A stretch of 64,000 bases of DNA from Odontocerum albicorne. Lineage: Eukaryota > Arthropoda > Insecta > Trichoptera > Odontoceridae. The DNA is taken from contig OX463865.1 in the NCBI GenBank assembly GCA_949825065.1, positions 19,639,115 through 19,703,114 of the forward strand, given 5' to 3'. This document shows positions 42,640 to 53,484 of this stretch, piece by piece. Each line of letters begins with the position of its first letter. The first letter of the stretch is position 1. The position numbers and the translations under genes are program-made. Below the pieces are notes generated by a model. That model did no database searches. It saw only the letters and a list, made by a program, of their open reading frames with translations, and was not told where the DNA came from.

Positions 42640-42790
42640 TATTACAATCAGAGAAAATATATTTTAGACATAATTTAATTCAACTTCACCTGACGAGGAA
42701 GACGGAGGTCATAGAAACCGGTAGTGAACTCAAATACAACAGTGGTAAAAATAAAAAAAGTTTATTTATTTTATTAAACATTTATAAATA
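42640..42790 (+). ncRNA. Candidate minimal hammerhead ribozyme (Penelope-associated type)
   Basis: At 42685-42728: TTCAC, then CTGACGA (42690-42696), a 17-nt helix II segment, GAAAC (42714-42718), CG, then GTA and GTGAA. TTCAC and GTGAA pair perfectly as helix I. AC and GT form a two-base-pair helix III with a CG loop. CTGANGA and GAAA are the invariant core. Predicted cleavage is after 42723 (GUA). Helix II has only a short GAC/GTC stem, so activity is uncertain. Such tiny helix-III hammerheads are known from Penelope-like retroelements, where they can work as dimers. Confidence 0.45.
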
Positions 42791-42863
42791 AATAAATGCT
42801 CTTTTGAATTCCGTTTTCATGGACATTAGTTTAAAATAATTCTTTTGTAAGTTTCAATCTAGA

Positions 42864-43161
42864 GTTGAAGTTGATAGGGAGTTGCTGACTAATATTAAAA
42901 TCCGAAAGGTGTCCTATTTGGGTTATGTACTTAGAGGAGAAAAGTACAAATTACTGCACCTGATCATCCAAAGCAAAATATAATAGAATAGAAGACCGAA
43001 GAGGTGTTGGCAGGAGGCAGATATCCTGGCTCCGCAATATACGTGATTGAACTGGCATAAGGGACGTTGGAGATCTTTTTCGGACTGCCGGGGACAAAGA
43101 TGTCTACTCTCAGATGATATTCAACGTTGGGGGGACCTGACATGACACTGGGAAGAAGAAG
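42864..43161 (+). mobile_element. LINE-B 3' end with 8-bp target duplication
   Basis: A 298-bp truncated copy. AATCTAGA at 42856-42863 and 43162-43169. Contains the VSYLGYVLRG and GAAGAAGAAG tail segments of LINE-B. Confidence 0.85.
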
Positions 43162-43189
43162 AATCTAGAAAATAAACGTTCCCTTGTAC

Positions 43190-43262
43190 GGATTTGAATC
43201 CCAAACTTTTCCAGCGAGAGATCGAGTAATTAATCATCCAGCCTACCAAGAGACCCCTCATG
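43190..43262 (-). repeat. tRNA-like sequence
   Basis: On the minus strand TCTCTTGGTAGGCTGG resembles a D arm and GGGATTCAAATCC a T arm with a real stem. No matched acceptor stem is evident. Confidence 0.45.
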
Positions 43263-43269
43263 AACAATC

Positions 43270-43672
43270 TGATAGTATAAGCAGGTTCAGCCGGTGTTTC
43301 TGTACCTTAATCGGCACTGTGTAAACTGTAAACGATATAACGTTTGAATGGCGTCTATATATAAATACAATATATTTTTATCAAGCCTAATTTACAGATA
43401 AGCAAAATGACGTAAAAAGCAAATATCCATGTATGTATATTTATTTACATTAATTCATTCCCATATCTACTGTACCCACCCACTGACCCATAATAACAAC
43501 GATCGGTTTTATTTTTTATATACAGCAATCTTCTTTTGTGCGGTCTTCATTTACGCGAATCCACTTTTACACAATTTATTTTGTTTGGTACTAGAAGAAC
43601 CGAAATGAACAGCGATACAGCAGGCTCTAGATAAATTAATTATTTATGCTATCAACATCGACAATTGATATA
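43270..43672. other. Spacer
   Basis: Nothing recognised. Confidence 0.4.
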
Positions 43673-43680
43673 GCGATAAC

Positions 43681-44217
43681 CAGTGCTTTTTTTGCGGTGG
43701 AGCGCAGTGGAGCGGCGCTCCCTCATCTTTTTTACGGTATTGCAATGTTTAAAAAACAATTAGACTATGCATTGTTTTAATTGTTATTTTTTCTTCTGTT
43801 TTGGTGGACATGCCCTTTTCGTTTTTTTTTTTTGTATTCGTGTCTTTTGCTTTATATGAATAAATAAAGGCTCGGGATAGAGAAAGAGGAAGGCATTAGT
43901 TTGCAAACTAGCTAAAGTTTGTCTTGCGTGTAAAACTGATAGGAGGGCCGTCGGTCCTTAGAGCGGCTTCGGGAATGTGGTGGGGGCCTCCTCCTTCCCT
44001 TCCCCCTCTCACTTTCTCTCCACGCTCTATGAAAATATTAATTATATGTTTTTACAATTTTATTTTATATTTATTCATCAGTGGTAGATTTTTCTTTATC
44101 TGTTTAACTTTAAATTTGATATGTATAAAATAATATAAAAAATAAGTTGAATTGTGTGAAATACTTTGTGGCATCACCTTTAAAAAAAGCTCCAGCACCT
44201 TTAAAAAAAATACACTG
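43681..44217. mobile_element. Non-autonomous hAT element, 537 bp
   Basis: Ends CAGTG..TTTTTTT and inverse. Flanks GCGATAAC (43673-43680) and GCAATAAC (44218-44225) match at 7 of 8 positions. Subterminal GGAGCG/CGCTCC words. Non-coding. Confidence 0.75.
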
Positions 44218-44324
44218 GCAATAACTAACTATACAAGAAAAGAAATTTTAAATTTCCCGCCATTTTTCAGCTGTCAACCGTATAATATTATAATTGACAT
44301 ACGTCATCTACATAACCTATAAAT

Positions 44325-44850
44325 TTATCATGCAGCGGTACACGTTTGCGGAACGCTTAGAAATTTATTATAAAAATGCTGAAAACATCAGCAATGCACT
44401 TCTAAAATTAGTGCTGTTTTCCCGCGAAATCAACATCCAATGCAGGGAAGAATTTAATCAATAAATCCGAAGAAAGTGGTTCTGTTGAAAACAAGCAAAC
44501 AGCAATTTCTATGGCGTTTTGGTAAAAAGGTACAAGTCACCAATAACTTATTTGTCAGTTTGAAGTTTTGCAACACTTGTATTCCTGAAATACAGACCTC
44601 AGGTAAATTTGAAAGGTAAACTTTAATTTATGTATTCAAAGTTTACCTTTAAAATTTACCTGAGGTCTGTATTTCAGGAATACAAGTGTTGCAAAACTTC
44701 AAACTTACAAATAAGTAATTGATGACTTGTACCTCTTTACCAAAACGCCATAGATTTTTCATCGTCCAGTTCGTTCAAGGGGAAATATTAATGATGTAAG
44801 AGTGTCGCGGGTTGCGCAACAAGAACTGCAATTTTAACTCAAAGTTTAAA
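44325..44850 (+). pseudogene. IS630-like transposase N-terminal fragment, split by a hairpin MITE
   Basis: QRYTFAERLEIYYKNAENIS matches the 'R.T...R.EII..Y..N..S' helix-turn-helix start of insect IS630-like transposases. After frame breaks, SGSVENKQTA follows. Beyond the hairpin at 44751, a 'GNINDVRVS' trace continues the protein. No catalytic part follows. Confidence 0.6.
44510..44751. mobile_element. Hairpin MITE with arms over 100 bp
   Basis: Starting 'tggcgttttggtaaa' and ending with its inverse, the arms (44510-44622, 44636-44751) are nearly perfect over the inner 75 bp (cacttgtattcctgaaatac), with a 13-nt loop. TA lies at both borders. It interrupts the IS630-like fragment. Confidence 0.85.
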
Positions 44851-44889
44851 AAAACCGTTTTTTTTTTAATGTTCATGTTTATTGGTATC

Positions 44890-45480
44890 AATGTAATTAG
44901 TGCACATGGGAATTTTAACTGTCCCGCCGCTCCCTCTGTTTTCGAAAATTTTCAGCGTCTTTCCGATCATGGATTAGCGCTAAGCTCAAACAGAGCTTGT
45001 TTATGTGGCCTTCCCAGTTCACCGCTCTTCTTTTTTTTACGTCATTCTTTACTGTCCATGCAGTGAGACTCTGGAATCAGTCACAAACCAATATAAGACT
45101 CGCTCCGTCCTTGGTATTCTTTAAGAAGCGACTGAAAAAACTCTTAATTTCTAGTCAGTAAAATAACGTGTTTCATTCCTCATTTTTTCCTTACCTCTCC
45201 ACCATCCCTTCATTTTCATTTGATTGATGATATCTTACTTTATATGAAAAAGAACATTCGGGTGATTGCCCGTCTTTGTGCGGTTTGTGGGCATATGCTC
45301 ACGTATGTGTTCATAGATTTCGTGGAGATGGATGTTCATTTGAATGTTTTTTTTTGCGATAGTGTAACTTGCTTCATTTACTGATGTCTGGTTGGTTGGA
45401 AGAGATTGCCGCCTAGCAATAAGCCCGCCAGATTGTATTTGCAATAAAAGTGTTGAATGAATAAAAATATTATAGCTCAC
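44890..45480 (+). mobile_element. LINE-F (Jockey/I-type) C-terminus and 3' tail
   Basis: CPAAPSVFENFQRLSDHGLA, then (frame-shifted) 'VRLWNQ' and 'KRLKKLL', the usual 'R.WN.LP...FK..L' ending. The 3' tail 'ggttggttggaagagattgc' is shared with 47700-47790, 59540-59650 and 62995-63080. Reverse copy at 62340-62800. Confidence 0.7.
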
Positions 45481-45587
45481 TTAAAAAATGTTTGATTTAT
45501 TTGTAATTAGTACAACTTATATAGAATTTAAAAAACAAGTAACTATAGGAAATCAGAAAATATATAAAAATCACCTGTTTTATTGTA

Positions 45588-45897
45588 CAGTACCCGGCGG
45601 TAAGTAATACACATCGAGCTTAAGAAAGAGACTGTTGGTAATAATCAGCTAACTTCGGTTTTGTAGAGCGTCATCTCTGTCCTTAGAACGCTTGACAACG
45701 ACTGACAAATCGCTACGGAACACGTCTACGAATAACAGAGACGACGCTCTACAAAGCCGAAGTTAGCCGGTTATGGCCGACAGTCTCTTTCTTAAGCCCG
45801 ATGTGTATTACTTACCGCCGGCTACTCCATTTACGCGGTTTTAATTTTCACACTGTTTTCCTGGAACCATTAATCCGCATAAATGGAGGGTTTACTG
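45588..45897. mobile_element. Short pogo-like MITE split by a foldback
   Basis: Left end CAGTA...CTCCATTTACGCGG and right end, read back, CAGTAAACCCTCCATTTATG, with TA at 45586-45587 and 45898-45899. Without the foldback it would be about 80 bp. Confidence 0.6.
45594..45821. mobile_element. Foldback MITE, about 88-bp arms
   Basis: Starts CCGGCGGTAAGTAATACAC and ends with its inverse. The arms match well for about 88 bp, with a centre of about 45 bp. Flanked by TAC/CTAC. It sits inside the left end of the pogo-like MITE. Confidence 0.8.
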
Positions 45898-45904
45898 TAT
45901 ATAT

Positions 45905-46150
45905 ATATACTAAAACGACACAGCTCACCAACTTGTGGTAGAGTAAAACCAATGAGAGTTTGGTTGGATCAAGAGAATATTTTAAAAGAAGGAAATGTAA
46001 AAAGTCAGAGAAATCGTAGGAGTTGTTTGAGGTGTATGGATGTAGCAGAGGCAAAGGATGTGTGTCTAAATAGGAAAGTATGTCACTCTGTCTTCTCTTC
46101 CTACCCAAAAGTGAAATGGCGCGATGATATATTTGTCTTACTAAACTCAC
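45905..46150 (+). mobile_element. LINE-A 3' end
   Basis: VKSQRNRRSCLRCMDVAEAK, then CLNRKVCHSVFSSYPK: the last part of the ORF, open here for 110 codons, plus the 3' end. Confidence 0.7.
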
Positions 46151-46264
46151 ATTTTATCTGTGGACTTATTTACGTTAAGTTTGGACTATTAACAATTTTG
46201 ACAAAATACAATTAAAATTCAGAATTAGATCGAATCACACTTTGCTGTGCCAATTAATTTAAAA

Positions 46265-46462
46265 TCATTGTAATTTGTTTGATCAAATACTGTTTATTCC
46301 ACTTTTTGTAACGGTGTAACCCTACCGGTTTCAAGGCTTTCACCTCATCTTCAGGGGAGCACAAACAAGACCTTGTTTGTTACAAAAAGTGGAATAAACA
46401 GTGTTTGATAAAACAAATTACAATGTCTTTAAACCTCCACAACGTTAATGCCTTAAATATAA
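46265..46462. repeat. Penelope-like foldback repeat copy
   Basis: The left arm carries the hammerhead-like block on the minus strand (GAAACCGGTAGGG, CTGAAGA). The inner part of the right arm is deleted. Outer part 'aacctccacaacgttaatgcc' as at 6520 and 30930. Confidence 0.65.
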
Positions 46463-46589
46463 ACAATATAAAAAAAAAACACTCTCGCAAGATGCATTTT
46501 CTATTGTTACCGTTGTCGCTCTTGCAGTTGTGGCTGTTTCAGTTTTCGATGTTGATGGCATGAAGAATCCATCTTAAGTTCATGCTTGG

Positions 46590-47062
46590 TTGATGGCACG
46601 AAGAATCTATTATATATAGTCTCCTATTTTGTTGATGGAACGAATAATCTATCTAAAGTTCCTGCTTTGTTGATGGCACGAAGAATCTATCTAGGCTCCC
46701 GCTTTGTTGATAGCACGAATAATTTATCCAAAGTTCCTGCTTTGTTGATGGCACGAAGAATCTGTCTAGTCTCCTGCTTTGTTGATGGAACGAATAATCT
46801 GTCTAGTCTCCTGCTTTGTTGATTGAACGAAGAATCTGTCTAGTCTCCTGCTTTGTTGATGGAACGAATAATCTACTTGCTTTGTTGATGGCACGAAAAA
46901 TCTATCTAGTCTCCTGCTTTGTTGATAGCACGAATAATCTATCCAAAGTTCCTGCTTTGTTGATGGCACGAAGAATCTATCAAAAGTCTTCTGCTTTGTT
47001 GATGGAACGAATAATCTATCTAGTCTCCTGCTTTGTTGATGGGCACGATGAATCTATCTAGA
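46590..47062. repeat. 35-37 bp minisatellite, about 13 units
   Basis: Unit 'cctgctttgttgatggcacg' plus 'aagaatctatctagtct', with variants (cacgaataat, ggaacg). Both strands give long empty frames. Origin unknown. Confidence 0.9.
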
Positions 47063-47104
47063 GTATCCTGCTTAGTTGTCCTCCGTCACTCTAGTTCCAA
47101 ACAG

Positions 47105-47440
47105 AATACATACATACCATTCACCCCGTCACCCTGTCAACGTAGGTAGAGAGAGCAGATCACCAAACTTGCCTATTACGACACATCCATCGCTTCTTCC
47201 ATAGCCGTGTATACCTCGTACAATTTCTACGATTCGTCTGACTTTCTTAGTTTTCTTTTTTCAAAATATTCACTTTATCTAACCATACTTTCCTTGGTCT
47301 TCCTCTACCACACCTTCCACTTACATTTGCACTGTATGTTTGTTTTGTTAGTCTTCCTTCATTCATATGTTCTACATGTCCAAACCATTTCACAGTGCTC
47401 TTCTTCATCTTACTCAACACATCGCCAAATTCACACAATA
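47105..47440 (-). mobile_element. LINE-A fragment
   Basis: Minus strand [49 protein letters not shown], the best-preserved stretch of this zone in the window. Confidence 0.75.
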
Positions 47441-47444
47441 TCGT

Positions 47445-47790
47445 ATAATATTTACTGTCCCGCCGCCCCCTCTTATCTCGCCGAAAATTTTCAGCGTCTT
47501 TCCGATCATGAACCTGAGCTGCGCTTAGACAGATATAGTTTATTGGTCTTCCCAGTTCCCCGCTCTTCTTTTTTTATGTCATCCTTTACTGTCCATGCAG
47601 TGAGACTCTGGAATCAGTTACAAACCAATAGAAGACTCGTTCCGTCCTTGGCATGCTTTAAGAAGCGATTGAAAAAAAACTCTTAATTTCTTGTCACTTG
47701 CTTCATTTACTTTTGTCTGGTTGGTTGGAAAAGATTTCGGATTGGCAATAAACCCGCCATATTGTATTTACAATGAAGTGATAAATAAAT
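47445..47790 (+). mobile_element. LINE-F C-terminus
   Basis: CPAAPSYLAENFQRLSDHEP, then LLVFPVPRSSFFMSSFTVHA, then VRLWNQLQTNRRLVPSLACF, KKRLKK. Open to its stop at about 47686 and followed by the LINE-F tail. It is joined directly to reverse LINE-A. Confidence 0.8.
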
Positions 47791-47879
47791 ATATATGTTG
47801 TATACATTACAACGTGGCAGAAGCGAAATATGTGTGACAGGATAGAATGAAGTGGAAATCTATTCCCTCTACCTACCCT

Positions 47880-48215
47880 AATAAAGATGCCTTAAGTTCA
47901 CATTCCTCCCTAATCACTTCATCCCCTATTCTGTCATACATGTCACGAACTAAAGTAGCACTGAATGTGATGTGGGGATATACGAGTACATAGATGATTC
48001 ACAACACTTATGATACTAGTTTATCCAAACATTGGGACTACATGGTCTGGGCAGGACCTAAATCGAATGATAGGGCGATCTATGTTGCCTACAGGAAACA
48101 CATGGCATAATCGACGGAGAAATGAATGATTCTTTGTTACCCCCCATGTACGACTATTTTTCTCAGTGCACACATTTTTACAGCATTTATTCGACTCCTT
48201 TTCAAACCAAACAGA
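47880..48215 (-). mobile_element. LINE-A pieces split by a 200-bp insert
   Basis: LINE-A (ccctattctgtcatacatgtc) stops at about 47942 and resumes at about 48146 (ccatgtacgactatttttct). The insert between is unique in the window. Confidence 0.5.
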
Positions 48216-48229
48216 ATAAACGTTATGAA

Positions 48230-48565
48230 GGTTAAAGTAAATGGAGGCTGTGAAGCCACAAAGGACGTCACTTTAAAATATTCCTAAAGGGTATTTTTTT
48301 AAAAAGGCTTCACTTAAAGGATTAGAGCAATAAAGTTAAGTCGTTTTCTTTTAAGGGTTTTATTATCTCTCGGAAACTACAATATTATACATAAGCAGGG
48401 TTGGCGCCAGATGTCAACATTGAAACAGGATGACTCAAGTAATAATGTGCTAATCTCTCAAAACCAAAGAATATCATCATGCCATGTCTCAATTTAGGCA
48501 GGCAGAGAGTACAGACTTCCATTTCATTATATCCTGGCACACATCTGACGACCTACGTAACCCTG
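48230..48565. other. Spacer
   Basis: No supported feature. Confidence 0.35.
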
Positions 48566-48567
48566 TT

Positions 48568-48735
48568 GATAAGACGCCTGTCTTCTGACACGGGGGTTGG
48601 AGTTGATAAGACGCCTGTCTTCTGACACGGGGGTTGGAGATGATAAGACGCCTGTCTTCTGACACGGATGTGGGAGTTGTTAAGACGCCTGCTTTCTGAC
48701 ACGGAGCTGGAGATGATAAGACGCCTGTCTTCGAT
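48568..48735. repeat. 37-bp minisatellite resembling a tRNA-like SINE segment, about 5 units
   Basis: Unit 'gataagacgcctgtcttctg' plus 'acacgggggttggagtt'. A similar single sequence ('gtaaggcgtctatcttccga') forms part of the tRNA-like stretch at 62240. It abuts the mariner remnant directly. Confidence 0.85.
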
Positions 48736-49123
48736 TTTTTCATGACATCCTCTCGGGTGCGGTAACGCGTTCCGCGAAGCGGTTTTTTAAGTCGGTTGAA
48801 CAGGAAAAAGTCGCAGGGAGCCAGATCAGGTGAATTCAAAGGCTGCTGGATAGTAATCGTGTTGTTTTTGGTCAAAAACTCATGGAAATCATGTCTATCG
48901 CGATTTCAACGCGGTCCTTTTTTAGCATGAAATTGAGGTGTTAAAATTGAGGTAGATGTACTCAGTACAGCGTAACTTTTACAAATGTCAACCTATGACG
49001 CTGAAATTCGGAGTGAAGTGTCAATGATAGATGTGGTAACCTAACAAAAAAAAAAAAGAATTCCAATCGGGTGACTGACAGCGCCACACGGTGGCCGGTC
49101 CTAAACTTTTTGATCAAGGTAGT
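48736..49123 (-). mobile_element. Mariner remnant, same family as 33924
   Basis: The right end is intact (tgatcaaggtag, TA at 49124-49125); the left end is replaced by the 37-bp array. The minus strand keeps the leader, then KKDRVEIAIDMISM, NSPDLAPCDFFLFNRLKKPL and RGTRYRTREDVM. It lacks even more of the transposase than the first copy. Confidence 0.85.
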
Positions 49124-49129
49124 ATTTTG

Positions 49130-49689
49130 AAGAGGGCAATATAAATATTAACGAATATTTAAATACTTTTTGATTAAAATTAAAATTATCTTAATTTTTT
49201 TTATCAAACCTCGTATATTTGTTTTGTTTGCACACATTTATTCGTTCTACATGTCAGAACCATCTCAGAGTGTACTTCTTCATATTTCTCAACACATCAA
49301 GCCTTGACATGTGTAAATGTCATTGTTTATTAAATGAAATTCTTTGTACATATATTTTCTTATCTGATTTTTTTTTGTATCATCTCTTATCTGACAAATT
49401 CTCCGAATACCTTTTCTTGTTTATTTGTTATTTCCTCATCACCTGTCATTTATTGTTATTGTTATCTTGTAATTGTTTCTTTTGAACATTGTTATGTGAT
49501 GTCATGCCCACGTGCGTTCTTTCACGTATTACAAATTATAAAAATACTAATAAGCGTGATATGACAATAGGTTATATACGAGTACAACTCACTCACACAC
49601 AATTTTACAGGAAAGCAAAAAAAAAACAAAGTTTCCAAATTAAATATTTCAGCAATTATTTAATCAAATTTTGAGTATTACATATCAAA
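49130..49689. other. Spacer with a LINE-A trace
   Basis: About 49230-49330 resembles LINE-A (cattcgttct-like, 'ctcaacacatcaagcctt'). The rest is AT-rich and unassigned. Confidence 0.35.
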
Positions 49690-49795
49690 TTAAATAAAAT
49701 TACCACATCTATAACATAGATATTTACCACATCTATAACATAGATAATTACCACATCTACAGCATAGATAATTACCACATCTATAACATAGATAT
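49690..49795. repeat. 24-bp tandem repeat, 4-5 units
   Basis: Unit 'taccacatctataacatagat' plus 'aat'. At the left border of LINE-E. Confidence 0.9.
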
Positions 49796-49796
49796 G

Positions 49797-50425
49797 CATG
49801 TTCTCGAAACAGAAACTTTAAGTATCTTGGGTCACTCATCCATAGCGATGGAGGATGTGCAGCAGATGTAACACATGGAATTAGTGTGGGATGGATGAAG
49901 TTTAGATCAATGACGGGAGTTCTGTGTGATCTGAAAATGCCAGTAAAGTTAAAAGGAAAAGTATACCAAACGATTGTCAGACCCGCACTCCTCTGTGGCT
50001 CCGAATGCTGGACGATGTATAACTCTTACTCTAGGCAACTAGAAACTGCTGAAATGCGCATGCTAAGATGGTCATCTGGTGTGTCCCTAAGAGACAAAAT
50101 AAAAAGCTCACGCATTCGTGGAAGCCTAGGTGTTACAGACATCAACAGTAAGATGGAGGAGAGGCGGGTGGATTGAGATGGTATGGGCACGTTGGACGCA
50201 GAGCACCCGATCACATTGTGAACCAGGCAATCTCCATGGATCTTCCTCGAATTGTTACCAGAGGAAGACCAAATAATTTATGGATGGTTCAAAGAGATAA
50301 CATGATGCAGAGGCACGGCCTGGGGGACGTAGTCCGGGACAGAAGAGCATACAACCTGAGGACGAGGAGAGCTGACCCCAACAGTCTTCGCAGACAGTGA
50401 GTTGGGATGGAGCCAGGGAGAAGAT
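49797..50425 (+). mobile_element. LINE-E (RTE-like) C-terminus
   Basis: KLKGKVYQTIVRPALLCGSE, CWTMYNSYSRQLETAEMRML, RWSSGVSLRDKIKSSRIRGS, VTDINSKMEERR, then after a small frame break MRWYGHVGRRAPDHIVNQAI and RDNMMQRHGLGDVV. Close to the copies at 32.1 and 60.2 kb. Confidence 0.85.
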
Positions 50426-50494
50426 ATTATTATAGAACGTCTTATAACCTTAATATAGAAAATCCTTCCCTGATATGGAAATGGCGTGATGGAA

Positions 50495-51165
50495 TATGCA
50501 TATATACATTCCATCACGCCATTTCCATGTCAGGGAAGGCAGAGAGTACAGAGCGCCAGACTGTTCTATCTCGACACGCATCCTTAGTCTTCTACACATC
50601 TATACACTTTCTCATACAACTTCTACGATTTCTTTGACTTTCTATGTTTCCTTCTTTCATGATATCATTCACTTGATCCAACCATACTTTCCTTGGTATT
50701 CTTCTCGCACGTCTTCCACTCAATTGGCATTATATATTTGTTTAGTTAGTCTTTCTTATTTCTCTCATATTGCTCTTCTCCATCTTACTCAACACATCAG
50801 TCTTAAGTTCACATTCATCCCTAATCATTTCATTCCTTATTCTGTCAGACACGCTCACTTTTTGTCTTCTCAATGCACACGCTTATACAGCATTTATTGG
50901 GCTCATATCTCATTTTCCACGTCCACGTTTAACTCGCATACATCCAAGTTGGCATCAAAATACTATTCGACACTATCTTAGCATATTTTGCTACTGTACG
51001 GTTTAAATACATTTGTTTTAGTGTCCAATTGACTTTGTTTCCTATCGCTACACGACGATCGATATCTCTGTTAAAACTCTTTCGTCATCTGAGAAAATAC
51101 TATCCAAATAGCAGAATTTCTCGACTTGCTCCAATCTTTCATAACTCACCCATATATCGCATTTG
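50495..51165 (-). mobile_element. LINE-A, longest copy
   Basis: Reverse complement runs from the thumb zone (EKFCYLDSIF-like) through YDRIRNE-like VSDRIRNEMIRDECELKTDV to the 3' end at 'ccatcacgccatttccatg'. It supplies the empty site for the hAT at 41254. Confidence 0.7.
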
Positions 51166-51520
51166 TTTTTCCTTTTACTGCAATCAAAAATTAGATTTCT
51201 TTATCGCAGTAACTACAGGATTTCCTATGTCATACCAGTGCTGCGTAAAAGAGGGACACAGCATGATGACAAGTGAGTGTTGTACGCCTTAATTAAGATT
51301 GTCATTTATGACGCCACTCGATTTAGTTTCATTGTCTTGGCAATTGTGTCGATCTATACTAAATTACTAGACGACAGATGCTTCCAACCTTTTCTTGAGT
51401 GTTTGATTTTGGTTTTATAATAAATATACTAGGATCGTTTAGTGCCCCATTGGCTTCTGAAAAACTGTTTGCGAAAGATGGTTGTATCACTTCTCGCAGA
51501 GGGCACATCTCTGACACATA

Positions 51521-52187
51521 ACACATCGATCAATAAGTCCCGGGACTAACCAATAGATGGCGACTATAATAACAAATCCATACCATTCTCAGTTTGTAGT
51601 CTCTGCTCCAGTCGTACAGACACAAATGATGCTAAACGCTCTGGTCGTCCAAATGAGGCTGTTACACCAGAAAACATAAAAAAAACCTCAAAATCGTGAT
51701 GGAAAATCGCAAAGTAAACTTACGTGAGATAGCTGACATCCTGAAGATATCATTTGGTAGTGCTTACACAATTTTGCATGAACATTTGGCCATGAAAAAG
51801 CTTTTTACGAAATGGATGCCGCGTTTGCTCACAATGGAACAGAGACAACAACGCATTGAAAGCGGTAACGATGCCCAAATTGCATGAGTTGAACTTTGAA
51901 TTGTTTCCGCACCCACCATATTCTCTAGATTTGACCCCCAGCGACTATTGGCTGTTCGCAGACCTCAAAAAGATGCTCCAGGGATAGAGATTTGGCTCCA
52001 ATGAAGAAGTGATTGCCGAAACTAACGCCTATTTTGAAACCAAAGATAAATCGTTCTACACGGCTGGCATAGAAGCGTTGGAATGAATGTATCGCTCTTG
52101 AAGGAGACTATTTTGATGAATAAAGAAGAATTTTGGCAAACAAATGTTGTTTTAGTAGTTAGTCCCGGGACTTATTGATCGATGTGT
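51521..52187 (+). mobile_element. Mariner deletion derivative, 667 bp, perfect 30-bp ends
   Basis: Ends ACACATCGATCAATAAGTCC... match perfectly over 30 bp; TA at 51519-51520 and 52188-52189. The two halves of a transposase are joined by a large deletion. Perfect ends suggest recent mobilisation. Confidence 0.93.
51690..52125 (+). pseudogene. Deleted mariner transposase
   Basis: MENRKVNLREIADILKISFG, YTILHEHLAMKKLFTKWMPR, LLTMEQRQQRIES, then a jump to MPKLHELNFELFPHPPYS and LDLTPSDYWLFADLKKM. The first two catalytic aspartates are gone. Confidence 0.8.
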
Positions 52188-52189
52188 TA

Positions 52190-52529
52190 ATTCCATCTTG
52201 TACTGCGGCCCCAGACCTTTCACAGTTTTGAAACCTCTGACTTTTGTATATACAATAAGATATATTTTTCCTTCATTTATTCACTTCACATGATCACACC
52301 AACTTAACGCTAGTTTTGTTTAGGATTATTAGTCAGACGTATGATATTATTCAATCAATAGACCATATCTTGAGTTAATTATAATATTGAGGTCTGTCTG
52401 TCTGTCTGTCTGTGTAGTCGTCTCTCTGGTGCCAATCATTGTCTTTTACTGTCAATTGAATTGACAAAAAAACATTTATTAGACACCGAAAAAAATATTA
52501 TTGAGTTGTCGGGAAAGAAATTTCGTATT
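52190..52529. other. Spacer with (GTCT)n
   Basis: A short GTCT run lies at 52392-52414. Otherwise unremarkable. Confidence 0.5.
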
Positions 52530-53140
52530 TTAACCCTTACAGACACAGGTTAACTTCACTTATTTTTACTCAGGCTGCACAAAAAATAAAAAGTCAAGTT
52601 TCTCTTTTTTTTTTGTGTTTAAAAAATGATACATACAAATGCTAAATTAACATATTTCCACTTCCTCGGTAGGTCAAGTAACTCCTGGTGAGGTGGTACA
52701 ACTTATGTACCACTAGTCCGTATTTCCACTGGTACTTCTAATGTACCACCAAATAATGCCGAAATACATCCAAGTAAAATTAATTTTTTAACCTAAATAT
52801 AAATTTACCACAATTACTGAAGTCAATTTTATCACAACACAACTATTTTTTATTAAAATTTAATATAAATATATAACGTTTTCTTTTATACGCACAAGTC
52901 GGCACACCAAGAACAACTAACTGTCAATAATATTAGAAGCTAAATGAATTTGAACAGGACCAGACCTGCAGCTGTGCAGATAGGCATGAGTATTATATTA
53001 TACGAAGTGGTACATAATCTGAGCGTTCGTGCAGCAATAGAGAGAGGTTTAATAAGTGGTACATTACGTGTACCATTGTGCAGTACTGCGTCAAAAAAAG
53101 GTGGTACATAACATGGACCACTAAGCCTGGTAAGAGTTAA
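52530..53140. mobile_element. TTAA-ended MITE candidate
   Basis: TTAACCCTTAC...CAGG faces CCTGGTAAGAGTTAA. The inside is rich in GGTAC/GTACC words ('gtggtacat', 'atgtaccac') on both strands. Non-coding. Confidence 0.5.
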
Positions 53141-53378
53141 GGTGAATCAAACGCGACATTACACCAAATGCTCTTAAATCTCATTATATTTTCAATATCG
53201 CAGCTATATCTGACAATTGCCACGTGGCAGTCTCTTCAAATCAGCCAGAAAGATGTTTATGAGGCCTTAACTGAAAGCTTGGCTGATTTTAACCGTTTTA
53301 CTGCTGGACATTAATTTTTAATACTATAAAACGTCTATTTATAGACTCTCAACACTCTAACGGTTAAATCTGAGTTCT

Positions 53379-53446
53379 AATGGGAATCGTACCTGCAACC
53401 TCCAGGTCAAAAGACTAGTTCTTACCAATTAGGCCGCGAAGGTCAA
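53379..53446 (-). repeat. tRNA-like sequence (SINE head)
   Basis: On the minus strand GCGGCCTAATTGGTAAGA is an A-box D arm and GGTACGATTCC a B box, at tRNA spacing. The acceptor arms do not pair. Confidence 0.5.
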
Positions 53447-53484
53447 CAAATATCGTCGTTTTTATATAATTGAGCCAAAAACTA

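Noticed and set aside
46586..47061. Repeat protein on either strand (FVDGTNNLS / QSRRLDRFF)
   Set aside because: Minisatellite translation on both strands; no start context or domain.
48489..48875. 128-residue protein with Cys/Gln repeats
   Set aside because: Chimera of a mariner transposase tail read into the 37-bp array.
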